Source: Nitrospira moscoviensis
GTDB taxonomy: Bacteria > Nitrospirota > Nitrospiria > Nitrospirales > Nitrospiraceae
NCBI RefSeq assembly: GCF_001273775.1
Contig: NZ_CP011801.1
Span: 4,525,486 to 4,589,485, forward strand
Direction of reading: 5' to 3'
Length of the DNA: 64,000 bases
Each line of letters opens with the position of its first letter. Position 1 is the first letter of the stretch. Shown one piece after another: positions 35,571 through 44,743 of the stretch. The notes beneath the pieces were generated by a model. That model was not told the DNA's origin, did no database searches, and worked only from the letters and a program-made list of their open reading frames with translations. Both the position numbers and the translations under genes were made by a program.

Positions 35571-37115
35571 TTACACCGCGGTGCCCATGCGCGACGCGTC
35601 GACGAACTGTTCCGTTGCATCGTCGATGGCGCGGCTGTGTCGGCCTTTCGCGGGCAAGATGAACAGCTCCTTCCCCTTCACTTTGCCGTTGTGCCGCGGC
35701 GGCAACGTCATCTCATACACGACCGGGCGGCGGTGATCGGCCATTTGCAGCGCGGGATTGTAGACGCTGTTGAACTTCCACAGCATCTTCACGAAGTTCG
35801 TTTGCCCGCGCAGGAGATGCCCCGCCGCGATCTTGGCGGTGCTTTTGAGCGCGGTCCAGCCGAGATGCTTTTTGTTGAGGATCTGCTGCGTCTTGACCAA
35901 CTCCGCATAGAACTCCGGAAGCGGGAGCGTCGTCGGTAGAACGGCGTGCTGAATATCATAGAGCCGATAATCGCGCGTTTGAAACGGCCTGGTCTCCGTG
36001 TGCCAGCTTTCCGTGCCTGGATAGGGCGTGTTCACGCTGATATTCACAATCTCCGGAATCTCGAGGCACCACTGGCGCACGACCTCGAAGCGCTGCCGGT
36101 CCCACGAGGGATCGGCGATCAGATTGATGGCGACGGTGATGCCCATCGACCGCGCATATTTCAGCGCTTCGAAATTGCGGCCCAGTGAAATGCGCTTGCG
36201 GTGCATTTTCAGCCCGGCTTCGTCGATGGCTTCCACGCCGAGAAACATGTATTGGAGGCCCAGCTTTTTCCAGAACTGGAACACCTCTTTGTTGCGGAGC
36301 AGCACGTCGCCGCGTGTTTCGAGATAGTACTCTTTCTTGATGCCCTTTCTTGCGATGGCGTCGCCGATCGCCATCCCATGCTGGGCTTGGATGAACGCGA
36401 CGTCATCGACGATGAAAATCCCCGGTTCGGTCGTCCGCTGAAGATCCTCCACCGCTTTCTCCGGTGTCACGACCCGGTAGCTGCGCCCGTAAAACGTCCA
36501 GGCGCTGCAAAAGGAGCAGTCCCACGGACATCCCCGGGCGAATTCGATCGAGGCGCAGGGGTCCAGCACGCCGATGAAGTACTTGCGCCGATGGCGGAGG
36601 AGGTCGCGCGCGGGGCGCAGATCGTCGAGGCTGTGGACGGTTTGCGCGGGCGGACCCTCGCCGGCCGCCGTGGCGGCACCCGGCACGCGATGGACGGACG
36701 CCCGATCCGCTTCTACGGCGCGTAGAAGCGCCGCGATGCTTGCTTCACCTTCGCCCTTCAGCACGCAGTCGATGGCGCCTTCGCCGTGGTCGAGGAATTC
36801 TTTCGCGACGAATGATGCGCTGTGTCCGCCGACGGCAATGAACGTATCCGGATGGCGGCTCTTGGTCACCTTGGCGAGATCGACGAGCTCCGGCACGTTG
36901 GCCAAATAGTTACAGGAAAGGAGCACGACGTCGGGATCCCACTCATGGATCATACGCAGATAGTCACGATGCCCTTCCACTTGCAGGTCCAACAGACGCA
37001 CGTCATGGCCGGCTCTCCGCGCGGCTTCCGCGACGAGCTCCAGCCCGAGCGGCTCCAAGCGCAGGTAGATTTTGGTGTACATCAACGGCCCTGGATGGAC
37101 GGCGAGGACTTTCAT
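35571..37115 (-). CDS. hpnR: Hopanoid C-3 methylase (B12-binding radical SAM)
   Basis: The 514-residue product starts at ATG 37115 behind GGAGGG. An N-terminal cobalamin-binding-like region (MKVLAVHPGPLMYTKIYLRLEPLGLELV to GGHSASFVAKEFLDHGEG) is followed by a radical-SAM core. Its cluster motif CxxxCxxC is at Cys196, Cys200 and Cys203 (GCPWDCSFCSAWTFYGRSYR). The blocks SLDDLRPARDLLRHRRKYFIGVLDPCASIEFARG and the C-terminal region match HpnR as I know it. HpnR methylates the A-ring C-3 of bacteriohopanoids, a reaction needing SAM and probably B12. No other hopanoid gene is nearby. Confidence 0.85.
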   Translation of the reverse strand: MKVLAVHPGPLMYTKIYLRLEPLGLELVAEAARRAGHDVRLLDLQVEGHRDYLRMIHEWDPDVVLLSCNYLANVPELVDLAKVTKSRHPDTFIAVGGHSASFVAKEFLDHGEGAIDCVLKGEGEASIAALLRAVEADRASVHRVPGAATAAGEGPPAQTVHSLDDLRPARDLLRHRRKYFIGVLDPCASIEFARGCPWDCSFCSAWTFYGRSYRVVTPEKAVEDLQRTTEPGIFIVDDVAFIQAQHGMAIGDAIARKGIKKEYYLETRGDVLLRNKEVFQFWKKLGLQYMFLGVEAIDEAGLKMHRKRISLGRNFEALKYARSMGITVAINLIADPSWDRQRFEVVRQWCLEIPEIVNISVNTPYPGTESWHTETRPFQTRDYRLYDIQHAVLPTTLPLPEFYAELVKTQQILNKKHLGWTALKSTAKIAAGHLLRGQTNFVKMLWKFNSVYNPALQMADHRRPVVYEMTLPPRHNGKVKGKELFILPAKGRHSRAIDDATEQFVDASRMGTAV

Positions 37116-37231
37116 CGGACCCTCCGCGATAGGTTCCCCCCGATGCTGGCAGAGTGCGTAGACGGCGATCAATCTTTTCTTCACCGGCCCAAAGAAAGTT
37201 TTGCATCGCCCCTGGGCCGTGCCGTACGATA

Positions 37232-37546
37232 ATGGCCCTCGTGTCTTTCATCGAACGCACGCCGCGGCAGCGCCTTATCGAGCTGTTGACCGGGACCAGG
37301 CTCGCGAGCCACCAGCTGGCGCAGATGCTCGGCATCCCCGAGCGCCACGTCGAAGACCATCTGATCCACGTCGCCAAAACGCTGGCCCGCGATCCCGCCC
37401 GGCGCTTTGTCCTTGAACCGTCCAGCTGCCCGGACTGCGGGTACGTCTTCCGCGACCGCCGGAAACTCACGCGGCCGAGCCGCTGCCCGCGATGCAAGGG
37501 CGAACAGATCACTTCGCCGAGATACGGCATCGACCCTTCTCCGTAG
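37232..37546 (+). CDS. HTH plus zinc-ribbon regulator (COG3357-like)
   Basis: The 104-residue product starts at ATG 37232. An N-terminal winged-helix segment (about 8-52; RQRLIELLTGTRLASHQLAQMLGIPERHVEDHLIHV) precedes a zinc ribbon with SCPDCGYVF and RCPRCKGEQI. This architecture is that of COG3357, predicted transcriptional regulators with an HTH fused to a Zn ribbon. Targets are unknown. It is divergent from hpnR and lies just upstream of the SulP gene. Confidence 0.8.
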   Translation: MALVSFIERTPRQRLIELLTGTRLASHQLAQMLGIPERHVEDHLIHVAKTLARDPARRFVLEPSSCPDCGYVFRDRRKLTRPSRCPRCKGEQITSPRYGIDPSP

Positions 37547-37642
37547 CGCTCATCGCGCCGGCTTCTTGCAATTTCCTTTGGCGCTCCTCATCGATCCACT
37601 ACAGTGAAGCCTCGGACTCGACCAAGTGACCGAGGACAATGC

Positions 37643-39202
37643 ATGCCGGTTCATTGGCAGGACATTCACCGGGATCTCTTCCCCTCCTTCGTCGTGTTTC
37701 TCGTGGCCTTGCCCCTCTGTATGGGGATCGCCGTCGCGTCCGGGGCTCCCCCTGGCGCCGGCATCATGACGGGCATCATCGGCGGCCTGGTGGTGGGTTG
37801 GCTGGCCGGCTGCCCGCTGCAAGTCAGCGGACCGGCGGCCGGCTTGACGGTGATCGTCTGGGAGCTGATTCAGACGCACGGCTTCGAGGGATTGGGCGTG
37901 ATCGTCTTGGCGGCCGGACTGATCCAGTTGCTCGCGGCGTGGCTGCAGTGCGGGCAGTGGTTCAGGGCGGTCTCGCCGGCCGTCGTGCACGGCATGCTGG
38001 CCGGCATCGGCGCGCTCATCTTCGCGAGTCAATTCCATATCATGATCGACGACGCGCCGAAGGGCGGCGGCCTGGCGAATATCGCGACGCTCCCGGGCGC
38101 CGTGTTGAAGGGGCTCCTTCCGGATTCGGACGTGCCCACCAGCCATCAGGAAGCGGCCTGGCTTGGAATACTGACCATCGCCTGCATCGTCGTGTGGACC
38201 ACCTTCGTCAAAGGCCGCTGGAAAGTGCTGCCGGGCGTGCTGCTCGGCGTGAGCGCCTCGACCTTGGTCGCGACCGTCTTCGATCTGCCGGTGAGCCATG
38301 TGGTCGTGAAGGACAATCTGTTCTGGGTGCTGCATGTACCGACTACCGAACAACTGGCCCATCTGTTGGACACCACCGTGCTGGCCGAAGCGTTCGGGCT
38401 GGCGTTCATCGCCAGTGTGGAAACGCTGCTGTCGGCCACGGCGGTCGATCAACTCCACACGGGTCCGCGCACGAGATATAACCGTGAGCTGGCCGCGCAG
38501 GGCGTGGGCAATACGCTCTGCGGGCTGCTGGGCGTGCTGCCGATGACGGGCGTGATCGTGCGGAGCGCGGCGAACGTCGAAGCGGGCGCGCGGAGCCGCT
38601 TCTCGGCCATCTTGCATGGAGGGTGGCTGCTGCTGTTCGTCGCGCTGCTGCCGTTCGCCCTCCGTCTCATTCCGACGGCCAGTTTGGGAGCGGTGCTGGT
38701 CTATACCGGCTACAAGCTGATGGACTTCGACATCGTGCGCGATCTGCGCCGCCACGGGCGGAGCGAAGTGCTGATCTTCCTGACCACCATGGGGACGATC
38801 GTCTGCACCAATCTCCTGACCGGCGTGCTCGTGGGCCTGTGCCTGGCGACCGCCAAGCTGCTCTATACCACTCAGAATCTCGAAACCCAGTTTGCGCATG
38901 ATCCGGACAGCGGACGGTTCACCTTGCACCTGCGCGGCATTGCCACCTTCGTCAGCCTTCCGCGGCTGGCGGCGGCGCTGGAATCCGTGCCGCCCTCCGC
39001 GGACCTGCATGTCCGGTTCGAGTCGCTGCGCCATATCGACCATGCCTGCCTGCATTTGATCGAGAATTGGATGTGGCAACACTCGACGACGCGTGGCAAA
39101 GTCACCGTCGACTGGGATAAGTTATGCGGTCTGTCCTATCAGACCAGACAGGCGCCTCGAGCGAAAACCCGGTGGCAACGGTGGCTGCAGGAGGGGGGAT
39201 GA
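37643..39202 (+). CDS. SulP family anion transporter with C-terminal STAS domain
   Basis: The 519-residue product starts at ATG 37643, chosen because GAGGACAATGC upstream gives a plausible ribosome-binding site; a GTG at 37604 would add 13 residues. About 10-12 membrane helices form the transporter. PSFVVFLVALPLCMGIAVASGAPPGAGIMTGIIGG and CPLQVSGPAAGLTVIVWE are characteristic of SulP. A STAS domain closes the protein (SLRHIDHACLHLIENW). SulP proteins carry sulfate, bicarbonate or other anions; a bicarbonate role is attractive with a dab operon nearby but unproven. The stop overlaps the start of a lipoprotein gene. Confidence 0.85.
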   Translation: MPVHWQDIHRDLFPSFVVFLVALPLCMGIAVASGAPPGAGIMTGIIGGLVVGWLAGCPLQVSGPAAGLTVIVWELIQTHGFEGLGVIVLAAGLIQLLAAWLQCGQWFRAVSPAVVHGMLAGIGALIFASQFHIMIDDAPKGGGLANIATLPGAVLKGLLPDSDVPTSHQEAAWLGILTIACIVVWTTFVKGRWKVLPGVLLGVSASTLVATVFDLPVSHVVVKDNLFWVLHVPTTEQLAHLLDTTVLAEAFGLAFIASVETLLSATAVDQLHTGPRTRYNRELAAQGVGNTLCGLLGVLPMTGVIVRSAANVEAGARSRFSAILHGGWLLLFVALLPFALRLIPTASLGAVLVYTGYKLMDFDIVRDLRRHGRSEVLIFLTTMGTIVCTNLLTGVLVGLCLATAKLLYTTQNLETQFAHDPDSGRFTLHLRGIATFVSLPRLAAALESVPPSADLHVRFESLRHIDHACLHLIENWMWQHSTTRGKVTVDWDKLCGLSYQTRQAPRAKTRWQRWLQEGG

Positions 39203-39420
39203 TGACGCGGTGGCTTTCCACGATGTATCTGGCCGGCTCCCTGCTCCTCGCCGGCTGCAGCGGGGACAAGGCCAAGGAGTTGCTGGAGACGGCCCAATTT
39301 GAAGAGCGGCAGATGAATCTGCCTCACGCGAAGCAGCTCTACGAAGACCTGATCCGCCTTTATCCCTCCAGCAAGGAGGCGGAGACGGCGAGAGCGAGAC
39401 TCGCCGCGCTCAATCGCTGA
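39202..39420 (+). CDS. Small TPR-like lipoprotein coupled to the SulP gene
   Basis: A 72-residue product starting at ATG 39202 (39199 also possible), preceded by GGAGGGGGG and overlapping the SulP stop as TGATG. A lipoprotein signal ends LLAGCSG. The mature part (AKELLETAQFEERQMNLPHAKQLYEDLIRLYPSSKEAETARARLAAL) looks like a single TPR unit. It may be a partner or scaffold for the transporter; no function is known. Confidence 0.65.
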   Translation: MTRWLSTMYLAGSLLLAGCSGDKAKELLETAQFEERQMNLPHAKQLYEDLIRLYPSSKEAETARARLAALNR

Positions 39421-40212
39421 TTACGGCCGCTTCGGAAACCAGGGAAAGAAGGCGTTCGTCGTCCGCTGGTAGTCCCGATAGTCGTCACCGCGGCTGCGCA
39501 CGCCCTGCTCCTCGGCCGGCGGAATCCCCGTCACTTTTGTAAGCGCCCACCCCATGCCGATCGGGCCGATCAGCGTGAGCGGCCAGCCCGGCGCGCCGAG
39601 CGCCATCACGACGTAGCTCCACCAGTGGAGCCATTCGAAGAAATAGTTCGGGTGACGCGAGAAATACCATAGGCCGTCACGGCACACCCGATCACGATTC
39701 CAGGGCTTGGACCGAAACGTCGCGAGCTGCCAATCCGCCGCCGCTTCCCCCGCGACAGCTGCCAGCCAAATCAACACCCCGACCAATTCGATCAAGCCGA
39801 ACGGCGGCCGGGGATTTTGAATGACGACGAGGAACGGCAGCGAAAAGGCCGCCACGGCGATCGCTTGTAGTTGGAAATACCCGAACATGAACAGGCCGGC
39901 CCGTTCACCCCATTGTTGCCGGAGCCGACGATAGCGGGCATCTTCAGACTTGCCGATGACACGATCGAACAGAATATAGAAGCCGAGCCGCCCGGCGTAC
40001 AGACTCACCAATATTGAGACCAGCAACTTTCGCTCGGCCTCGCCGGCGGCCTGTCCCACATACCACAACACCGTCCCGATGAGACCGGCACACCAGCCGA
40101 CATCCGCAATAGAGGCGTTGCGCAGGCGCAGCTGCACGGCCCACAACACCGCCATGAAGACCACCATGGCGAGATAGGCCGCGAGCACGAGCCTGAGAGG
40201 ATCGACCGTCAT
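39421..40212 (-). CDS. DUF1295 / steroid 5-alpha-reductase-like membrane protein
   Basis: The 263-residue product starts at ATG 40212, overlapping the stop of the upstream SDR gene as ATGA. It has about seven membrane helices. Signature features are NASIADVGWCAGLIGTVLW near the N-terminus, then CRDGLWYFSRHPNYFFEWLHWWSYVVMALGAP and a final DYQRTTNAFFPWFP. This matches the DUF1295 family, related to steroid 5-alpha reductases and isoprenylcysteine methyltransferases. The substrate is unknown; an isoprenoid or lipid is likely. Confidence 0.82.
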   Translation of the reverse strand: MTVDPLRLVLAAYLAMVVFMAVLWAVQLRLRNASIADVGWCAGLIGTVLWYVGQAAGEAERKLLVSILVSLYAGRLGFYILFDRVIGKSEDARYRRLRQQWGERAGLFMFGYFQLQAIAVAAFSLPFLVVIQNPRPPFGLIELVGVLIWLAAVAGEAAADWQLATFRSKPWNRDRVCRDGLWYFSRHPNYFFEWLHWWSYVVMALGAPGWPLTLIGPIGMGWALTKVTGIPPAEEQGVRSRGDDYRDYQRTTNAFFPWFPKRP

Positions 40213-41084
40213 GGAGGGGGATAATCCCACAGATCCGCCCCGCGCTCCGATCGGCTCGCGAGCCATGTGCGGAATCCCGGGAGCGGGAAGGAGAGCAGGG
40301 CTTGGATCTTCTCGCAGCGGAGCGATAGGTCTGCCGGCCGCGGAGCTCCGGCATGATTGCGCGCGGAGCCTTTGATCAACCGGCCGCTCAATTCCGGATA
40401 CCAGGGCAGCAACGCCTCGCCGATCTCCCACCGAGAGAGTCGTTCGCCGCCGCCGAGGTGAAAGAGGCCCGATCGTCCATGATCCAGCAATTCCCAGACG
40501 GCGCGGGCGATCGCGCCGGCCGGCAAAGGGCAGCGGTATTCGTCCGCGTACAGCATCACGTCCTTTCCCGCCCGCGCCGTCCGGCACATGTCTTCGACGA
40601 AACTGCGGTCGCCGTTGAGCGACGTGCCGGCCGTGAGCACGATGCGTAGCACGGTATGACGGGGATTCGCGAGGACCACTCGTTCCGCTTCGAGCTTGGT
40701 CTGCCCATAGACGTTGATCGGTCGCGCCTCGTCCGCTTCGCGATACCAACCCTGTCGTCCGTCGAAGACCTCGCCGCTGGAGAGGAAGATAAACGGCATG
40801 TCCCGCGCCGAGGCGGCGAGATGGGCCGTCGCCTGGACGTTGATGCGCCGCGCTCGATCGGGGTCCAGCTCGCAATCTTTCGTCCGGCTCAACGCGGCGC
40901 AGTGAATGATCGCGTCGGGCTTGGCAGAGTGCAGCAGAGAGGTCACCGCGGGGAAGTCGGTGAGGTCGACCTCGGCCCGGCTGAGGCCGCGCACGTCCCA
41001 TCCAGATGCCCACCGCCGGGCGCTGCGCAGCAAATACTGGCCGATGAGTCCCGCTGCGCCGGTAACGAGGGCGAGAGGCGCCAT
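40209..41084 (-). CDS. NAD-dependent epimerase/dehydratase-like SDR protein (RmlD-like)
   Basis: The 291-residue product starts at ATG 41084 (MAPLALVTGAAGLIGQYLL). The extended-SDR fold is recognisable from VTGAAGLIGQ, IIHCAALSRTKDCELDP, FLSSGEVFDGRQGWYREADEARPINVYGQTKLEAERV (catalytic Tyr-Lys as YGQTK) and LRIVLTAG. It is closest in style to dTDP-4-dehydrorhamnose reductase, but no rhamnose genes lie nearby. The four-base overlap links it to the DUF1295 membrane protein, so the two may act on one lipid or sugar-lipid substrate. Confidence 0.8.
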   Translation of the reverse strand: MAPLALVTGAAGLIGQYLLRSARRWASGWDVRGLSRAEVDLTDFPAVTSLLHSAKPDAIIHCAALSRTKDCELDPDRARRINVQATAHLAASARDMPFIFLSSGEVFDGRQGWYREADEARPINVYGQTKLEAERVVLANPRHTVLRIVLTAGTSLNGDRSFVEDMCRTARAGKDVMLYADEYRCPLPAGAIARAVWELLDHGRSGLFHLGGGERLSRWEIGEALLPWYPELSGRLIKGSARNHAGAPRPADLSLRCEKIQALLSFPLPGFRTWLASRSERGADLWDYPPP

Positions 41085-41094
41085 GGCGACAAGC

Positions 41095-42777
41095 CTACTG
41101 GCGGGTGAGTTTCCTGTACCGTATCCGATGCGGCTGATCCGCTTCCTTGCCGAGGCGCTTCTTCCGGTCCGCTTCGTACTCGCTGTAGTTGCCCTCAAAC
41201 CACACGACCTTGCTGTCGCCTTCGAAGGCCAGGATATGCGTCGCGATGCGGTCGAGGAACCAGCGGTCGTGGCTGCTGATGACGGCGCAGCCGGCGAAAC
41301 TTTCCAGGCCTTCTTCGAGCGCGCGCAGCGTGTTGACGTCCAGATCGTTCGTCGGCTCGTCGAGGATGATGAGGTTCGCGCCTTCCTTCAGCATGCGGGC
41401 GAGATGCACGCGATTCCGCTCGCCGCCGGAGAGGTCCTTCACTTTCTTTTGCTGATCGGTCCCGGCGAAGTTGAAGCGGGCGCAGTACCCGCGGGCGTTG
41501 ACCTCCACCTTGCCGAGCTTGATCGTCTCCTGTCCGTCGGAGATCACTTCATACACCGTCTTGTTGCCGTCCAAGCTGCGGTCTTGATCGACGTAGCCGA
41601 GCTTGACGGTTTCGCCGATCTTGATCGTCCCGGCGTCCGGCTTTTCCTTGCCGATGATCATTTTGAACATCGTCGTCTTGCCGGCGCCGTTCGGGCCGAT
41701 CACGCCGACGATGCCGCCCTTGGGCAGGCTGAAGTTCACGTTCTCATACAGCACATTGTCACCGAAGGCCTTGCTGATGCCCTTGGCTTCGACTACTACA
41801 TCGCCCAACCGCGGTCCGGGCGGAATGTAGATTTCCAGATCCTCGGCGACCTGCTCCTGCTTTTGATTGACCAGCTCCTCGTAGCGATTCAAGCGCGCCT
41901 TGCCTTTGGACTGCCGCGCCTTCGGCGACATCCGGATCCATTCCAGCTCGTGCTCGAGCGTCTTGCGGCGCTTGGACTCGGCTTTTTCCTCTTTCTCCAG
42001 CCGGTCTTTCTTCTGCTCGAGCCATGACGTGTAGTTCCCCTGGAAGGGAATCCCGTGGCCGCGGTCCAGCTCCAGGATCCAGCCGGCGACGTTGTCCAAA
42101 AAGTACCGGTCGTGCGTGACGGCGATGACCGTGCCTTTGTATTGCTGCAGGTGCTGCTCCAACCATTGCACGGACTCGGCATCCAGGTGGTTCGTGGGCT
42201 CGTCCAACAACAAGATATCCGGCTCCTGGATCATCAACCGGCAGAGCGCCACGCGGCGCTTTTCGCCGCCGGAGAGCGTGCCGACTTTTTGATCCGCCGG
42301 CGGACAGCGCAGCGCGTCCATGGCGATCTCCAGCTCGCTTTCCAATTCCCAACCGTTGGCCGCCTCGATCTTCTCTTGGATCTGCGCCTGCTTGTCGATG
42401 AGCTTTTCCATTTCATCGGGGCCGACTTCACCGATCTTGTTGCTGACCTCTTCATATTCTTTCAGCAGCGCGATGACTTCAGCACGCCCCTCTTCGACGA
42501 CCTCCTTGACCGTCTTGTTGGGATCGAGCTGCGGCTCCTGTTCGAGCAAGCCGATGCTGTAGCCTTTGGACCGGCTGATCTCGCCCGTGTAGTTCTGATC
42601 CACGCCGGCGATGATCCGCAGCAGCGAGCTCTTCCCCGAGCCGTTCAAGCCCAGCACGCCGATCTTGGCGCCGTAGTAGAAGCCCAGATAGATCTCGCGG
42701 AGTACCTGCCGCTTCGGCGGATACACCTTGCCGACGTTGACGAGAGAAAAGATGACTTGCTTATCGTTGGTGGCCAT
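41095..42777 (-). CDS. ettA: Energy-dependent translational throttle protein EttA (ABC-F)
   Basis: The 560-residue product starts at ATG 42777 behind GGAAGGA. Two ABC domains lie in tandem, with Walker A motifs GLNGSGKSS and GPNGAGKTT, LSGGE signature motifs in each, DEPTNHLDAES and DEPTNDLD Walker B regions, and the linker arm (EKIEAANGWELESELEIAMDAL) typical of EttA. No membrane helices are present. EttA binds the ribosomal E site and gates the first elongation cycle according to ATP/ADP ratio. The gene marks the left edge of the lower-GC island. Confidence 0.95.
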   Translation of the reverse strand: MATNDKQVIFSLVNVGKVYPPKRQVLREIYLGFYYGAKIGVLGLNGSGKSSLLRIIAGVDQNYTGEISRSKGYSIGLLEQEPQLDPNKTVKEVVEEGRAEVIALLKEYEEVSNKIGEVGPDEMEKLIDKQAQIQEKIEAANGWELESELEIAMDALRCPPADQKVGTLSGGEKRRVALCRLMIQEPDILLLDEPTNHLDAESVQWLEQHLQQYKGTVIAVTHDRYFLDNVAGWILELDRGHGIPFQGNYTSWLEQKKDRLEKEEKAESKRRKTLEHELEWIRMSPKARQSKGKARLNRYEELVNQKQEQVAEDLEIYIPPGPRLGDVVVEAKGISKAFGDNVLYENVNFSLPKGGIVGVIGPNGAGKTTMFKMIIGKEKPDAGTIKIGETVKLGYVDQDRSLDGNKTVYEVISDGQETIKLGKVEVNARGYCARFNFAGTDQQKKVKDLSGGERNRVHLARMLKEGANLIILDEPTNDLDVNTLRALEEGLESFAGCAVISSHDRWFLDRIATHILAFEGDSKVVWFEGNYSEYEADRKKRLGKEADQPHRIRYRKLTRQ

Positions 42778-43050
42778 TAAATTGATCCTTCCATTACAGT
42801 TCCCACCACAGCGAAGCTCAGACCTTATCAAACCTTCCTCGTCTATCACAACTTAGAGCAACGGGATGGTATCGTACGAAGTGAAAGAGACATGCCCGAT
42901 CTCACACTCAGCTTCCCCCGTGTTGGGATTGACACACGAGGCTCACGCCGTATGTAGCTGCGCTTTATGCTCTTGACTCTCCTCTGGCTAATGAATTAGC
43001 GTTCTGCTCCCCTCAGCTGGGCGGCAGTCGTTTTCAGCCGGGAGAATACC

Positions 43051-44523
43051 TTGCATTACAAATGGATTCCGCTGACCGCGAGCGCTGACCTTCAAAAGAT
43101 TACCACCGCAATTTCCAGCGAATATGATCCTGGAGGCGTTGCCCGACGCCTGCAGGATGGCATCTCCGTCGCGGTGAAGGGCATCCTGATTGAGTATCGA
43201 TATATCGATAAGGATTACAGAAGTACTTACTACAGCCTTTATTCTAAGAAGGGCCAATCCTATCGACCAGACTGCGTCCGGCTTCACTTCTTTGACGAAA
43301 CAGTGAGCTTCGATGAAAAGAAACTGAAACTTTCAACTCCAGATGGCAGGCTTGATGATCATTACTTTGGTTACATGGTATTGAGGCCTACTGGGATGGC
43401 CACGATTGGTCGAAGCGTCGTATCACCTAATGTCCGAAGTGGAGCGAAAGGCGCCGTTATCACGTCACCTCACAAGGTGCATCTCCTCGGTTATAAGTTG
43501 ATGCTACAAGGATTCCCCTCGATGGACCAACACATCGATATCTCAGTCTGTGCGCACGCGGCGTGTTGGTCAATTCTGCGCCATTATAGTGAGCGGTACT
43601 CCATCTATAGAGAATTTCTCGTGCACGACATAACCATGATGGCACAAGAGTTTAACCCGGGCGGGCTCGTGCCCTCGAAAGGTCTACAAGTGTCTCATGC
43701 TGAACGTGTTTTTCAGGCCGCGGGCACATTTCCCGTCCACGTCGCGCGCACACACAATAGTGACCATTCCTTCTATCGGCAATTGCATGCCTATGTTGAT
43801 TCAGGCTTTCCACTCTTTGCAGCCATGCACGAGCGGAGACATGCGGTTGCAGTTGTTGGATACGACTGGAGCGGAGCAGGTCCAGGAACCAATAAGGGCA
43901 TGCGGTACGCCTGGGAGACTGTCAAATCGCTCGTCGTCGTGGACGATAATCACCTTCCCTACTTATCGATTTCTGCACACGATCGAGCAACGAAGGCGAA
44001 GGAGCCGCGATACTCTGCTCAGAACATTGATGCATTCATTGTGGCACTTCCTGAGAAGGTGTATTACCCGGCTGACGCAGTAGACCGCCTCGTACCCAAC
44101 CTTTTTGATTGGGCGTCCCTCGTTGACCTGCCGAAAAGAGAGGAGGCGTACGTCAGATATTTCATCACGACCGGTTCCTCGTTCCGGAGCTTCATGCGCA
44201 GCCGCGAATCCGAGTTTGATCCTCGGTTAATGGCGCTCGTTATGTCTATGCCGTTTGCCCAATTTGTTTGGGTAGTGGAAATCGCAACCGCTACAGATTG
44301 GGGCAATGGGCAGATTAGTGCCCGGGTAGTCTTGGATGCGACCGCCAGCCTCCGGGAATTGTTGCCATACTGGTTGTTTCATGGCCGGAAAACTGCTATT
44401 GTCTTCGATCGGATGCGGGTGGGTTCTGGACACGCAGGCGTCCATCAACTTCAGCTAACCGGCATGGAAACGACCGCCCTGACCCGCATGGCTCAGAACC
44501 TCAGTCCCATTTCGCCCAAATAG
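43051..44523 (+). CDS. C39-like (papain-fold) cysteine peptidase of the ubiquitin-like island
   Basis: The 490-residue product starts at TTG 43051, supported by GGGAGA just upstream. No signal peptide is seen. The N-terminal 150 residues are not recognised. A papain-like core follows: Cys167 in SVCAHAACWSILRHY aligns with the DCGPAALAMVL block of C39-type peptidases, His264 lies in RRHAVAVVGYDW and an Asp298/Asp299 in VVVDDNHLPY, in the order Cys-His-Asp. A final 150-residue region is of unknown fold. Base composition is low for the window. I infer it processes or removes the Ubl encoded 0.7 kb downstream, or acts as the island's effector. Activity against Ubl is not shown. Confidence 0.6.
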   Translation: MHYKWIPLTASADLQKITTAISSEYDPGGVARRLQDGISVAVKGILIEYRYIDKDYRSTYYSLYSKKGQSYRPDCVRLHFFDETVSFDEKKLKLSTPDGRLDDHYFGYMVLRPTGMATIGRSVVSPNVRSGAKGAVITSPHKVHLLGYKLMLQGFPSMDQHIDISVCAHAACWSILRHYSERYSIYREFLVHDITMMAQEFNPGGLVPSKGLQVSHAERVFQAAGTFPVHVARTHNSDHSFYRQLHAYVDSGFPLFAAMHERRHAVAVVGYDWSGAGPGTNKGMRYAWETVKSLVVVDDNHLPYLSISAHDRATKAKEPRYSAQNIDAFIVALPEKVYYPADAVDRLVPNLFDWASLVDLPKREEAYVRYFITTGSSFRSFMRSRESEFDPRLMALVMSMPFAQFVWVVEIATATDWGNGQISARVVLDATASLRELLPYWLFHGRKTAIVFDRMRVGSGHAGVHQLQLTGMETTALTRMAQNLSPISPK

Positions 44524-44549
44524 CAGCAGTGACCCTCAGGGGAGACCAA

Positions 44550-44735
44550 ATGGAGACCGAAAGAGGTGAGGAGAATAACGTGTACGGTATCGATGGACTC
44601 AAGCCGGTAGAAGCAAGCGCCGTTGAACGTATTGAGAGGGGAATGACAGAAGAAGTCATTCCGGAAATTATTCGAATCGTGGAGGAGCGTCGGACCCTCG
44701 CGGCTGAGAGTCGCTTGTGGCAGTTGAAGTGCTAG
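44550..44735 (+). CDS. Small acidic protein downstream of the peptidase gene
   Basis: A 61-residue product from ATG 44550, with AGGGGAG about five bases upstream; a GTG at 44529 is a longer alternative. It is rich in Glu and Arg (VERIERGMTEEVIPEIIRIVEERRTL) and predicted mostly helical, ending in Cys. No family was recognised. It follows the peptidase stop by 26 bases, so the two are probably co-transcribed, and converges with the xre gene. A role as inhibitor, adaptor or substrate of the peptidase is only speculation. Confidence 0.5.
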   Translation: METERGEENNVYGIDGLKPVEASAVERIERGMTEEVIPEIIRIVEERRTLAAESRLWQLKC

Positions 44736-44743
44736 TTTCTTTG

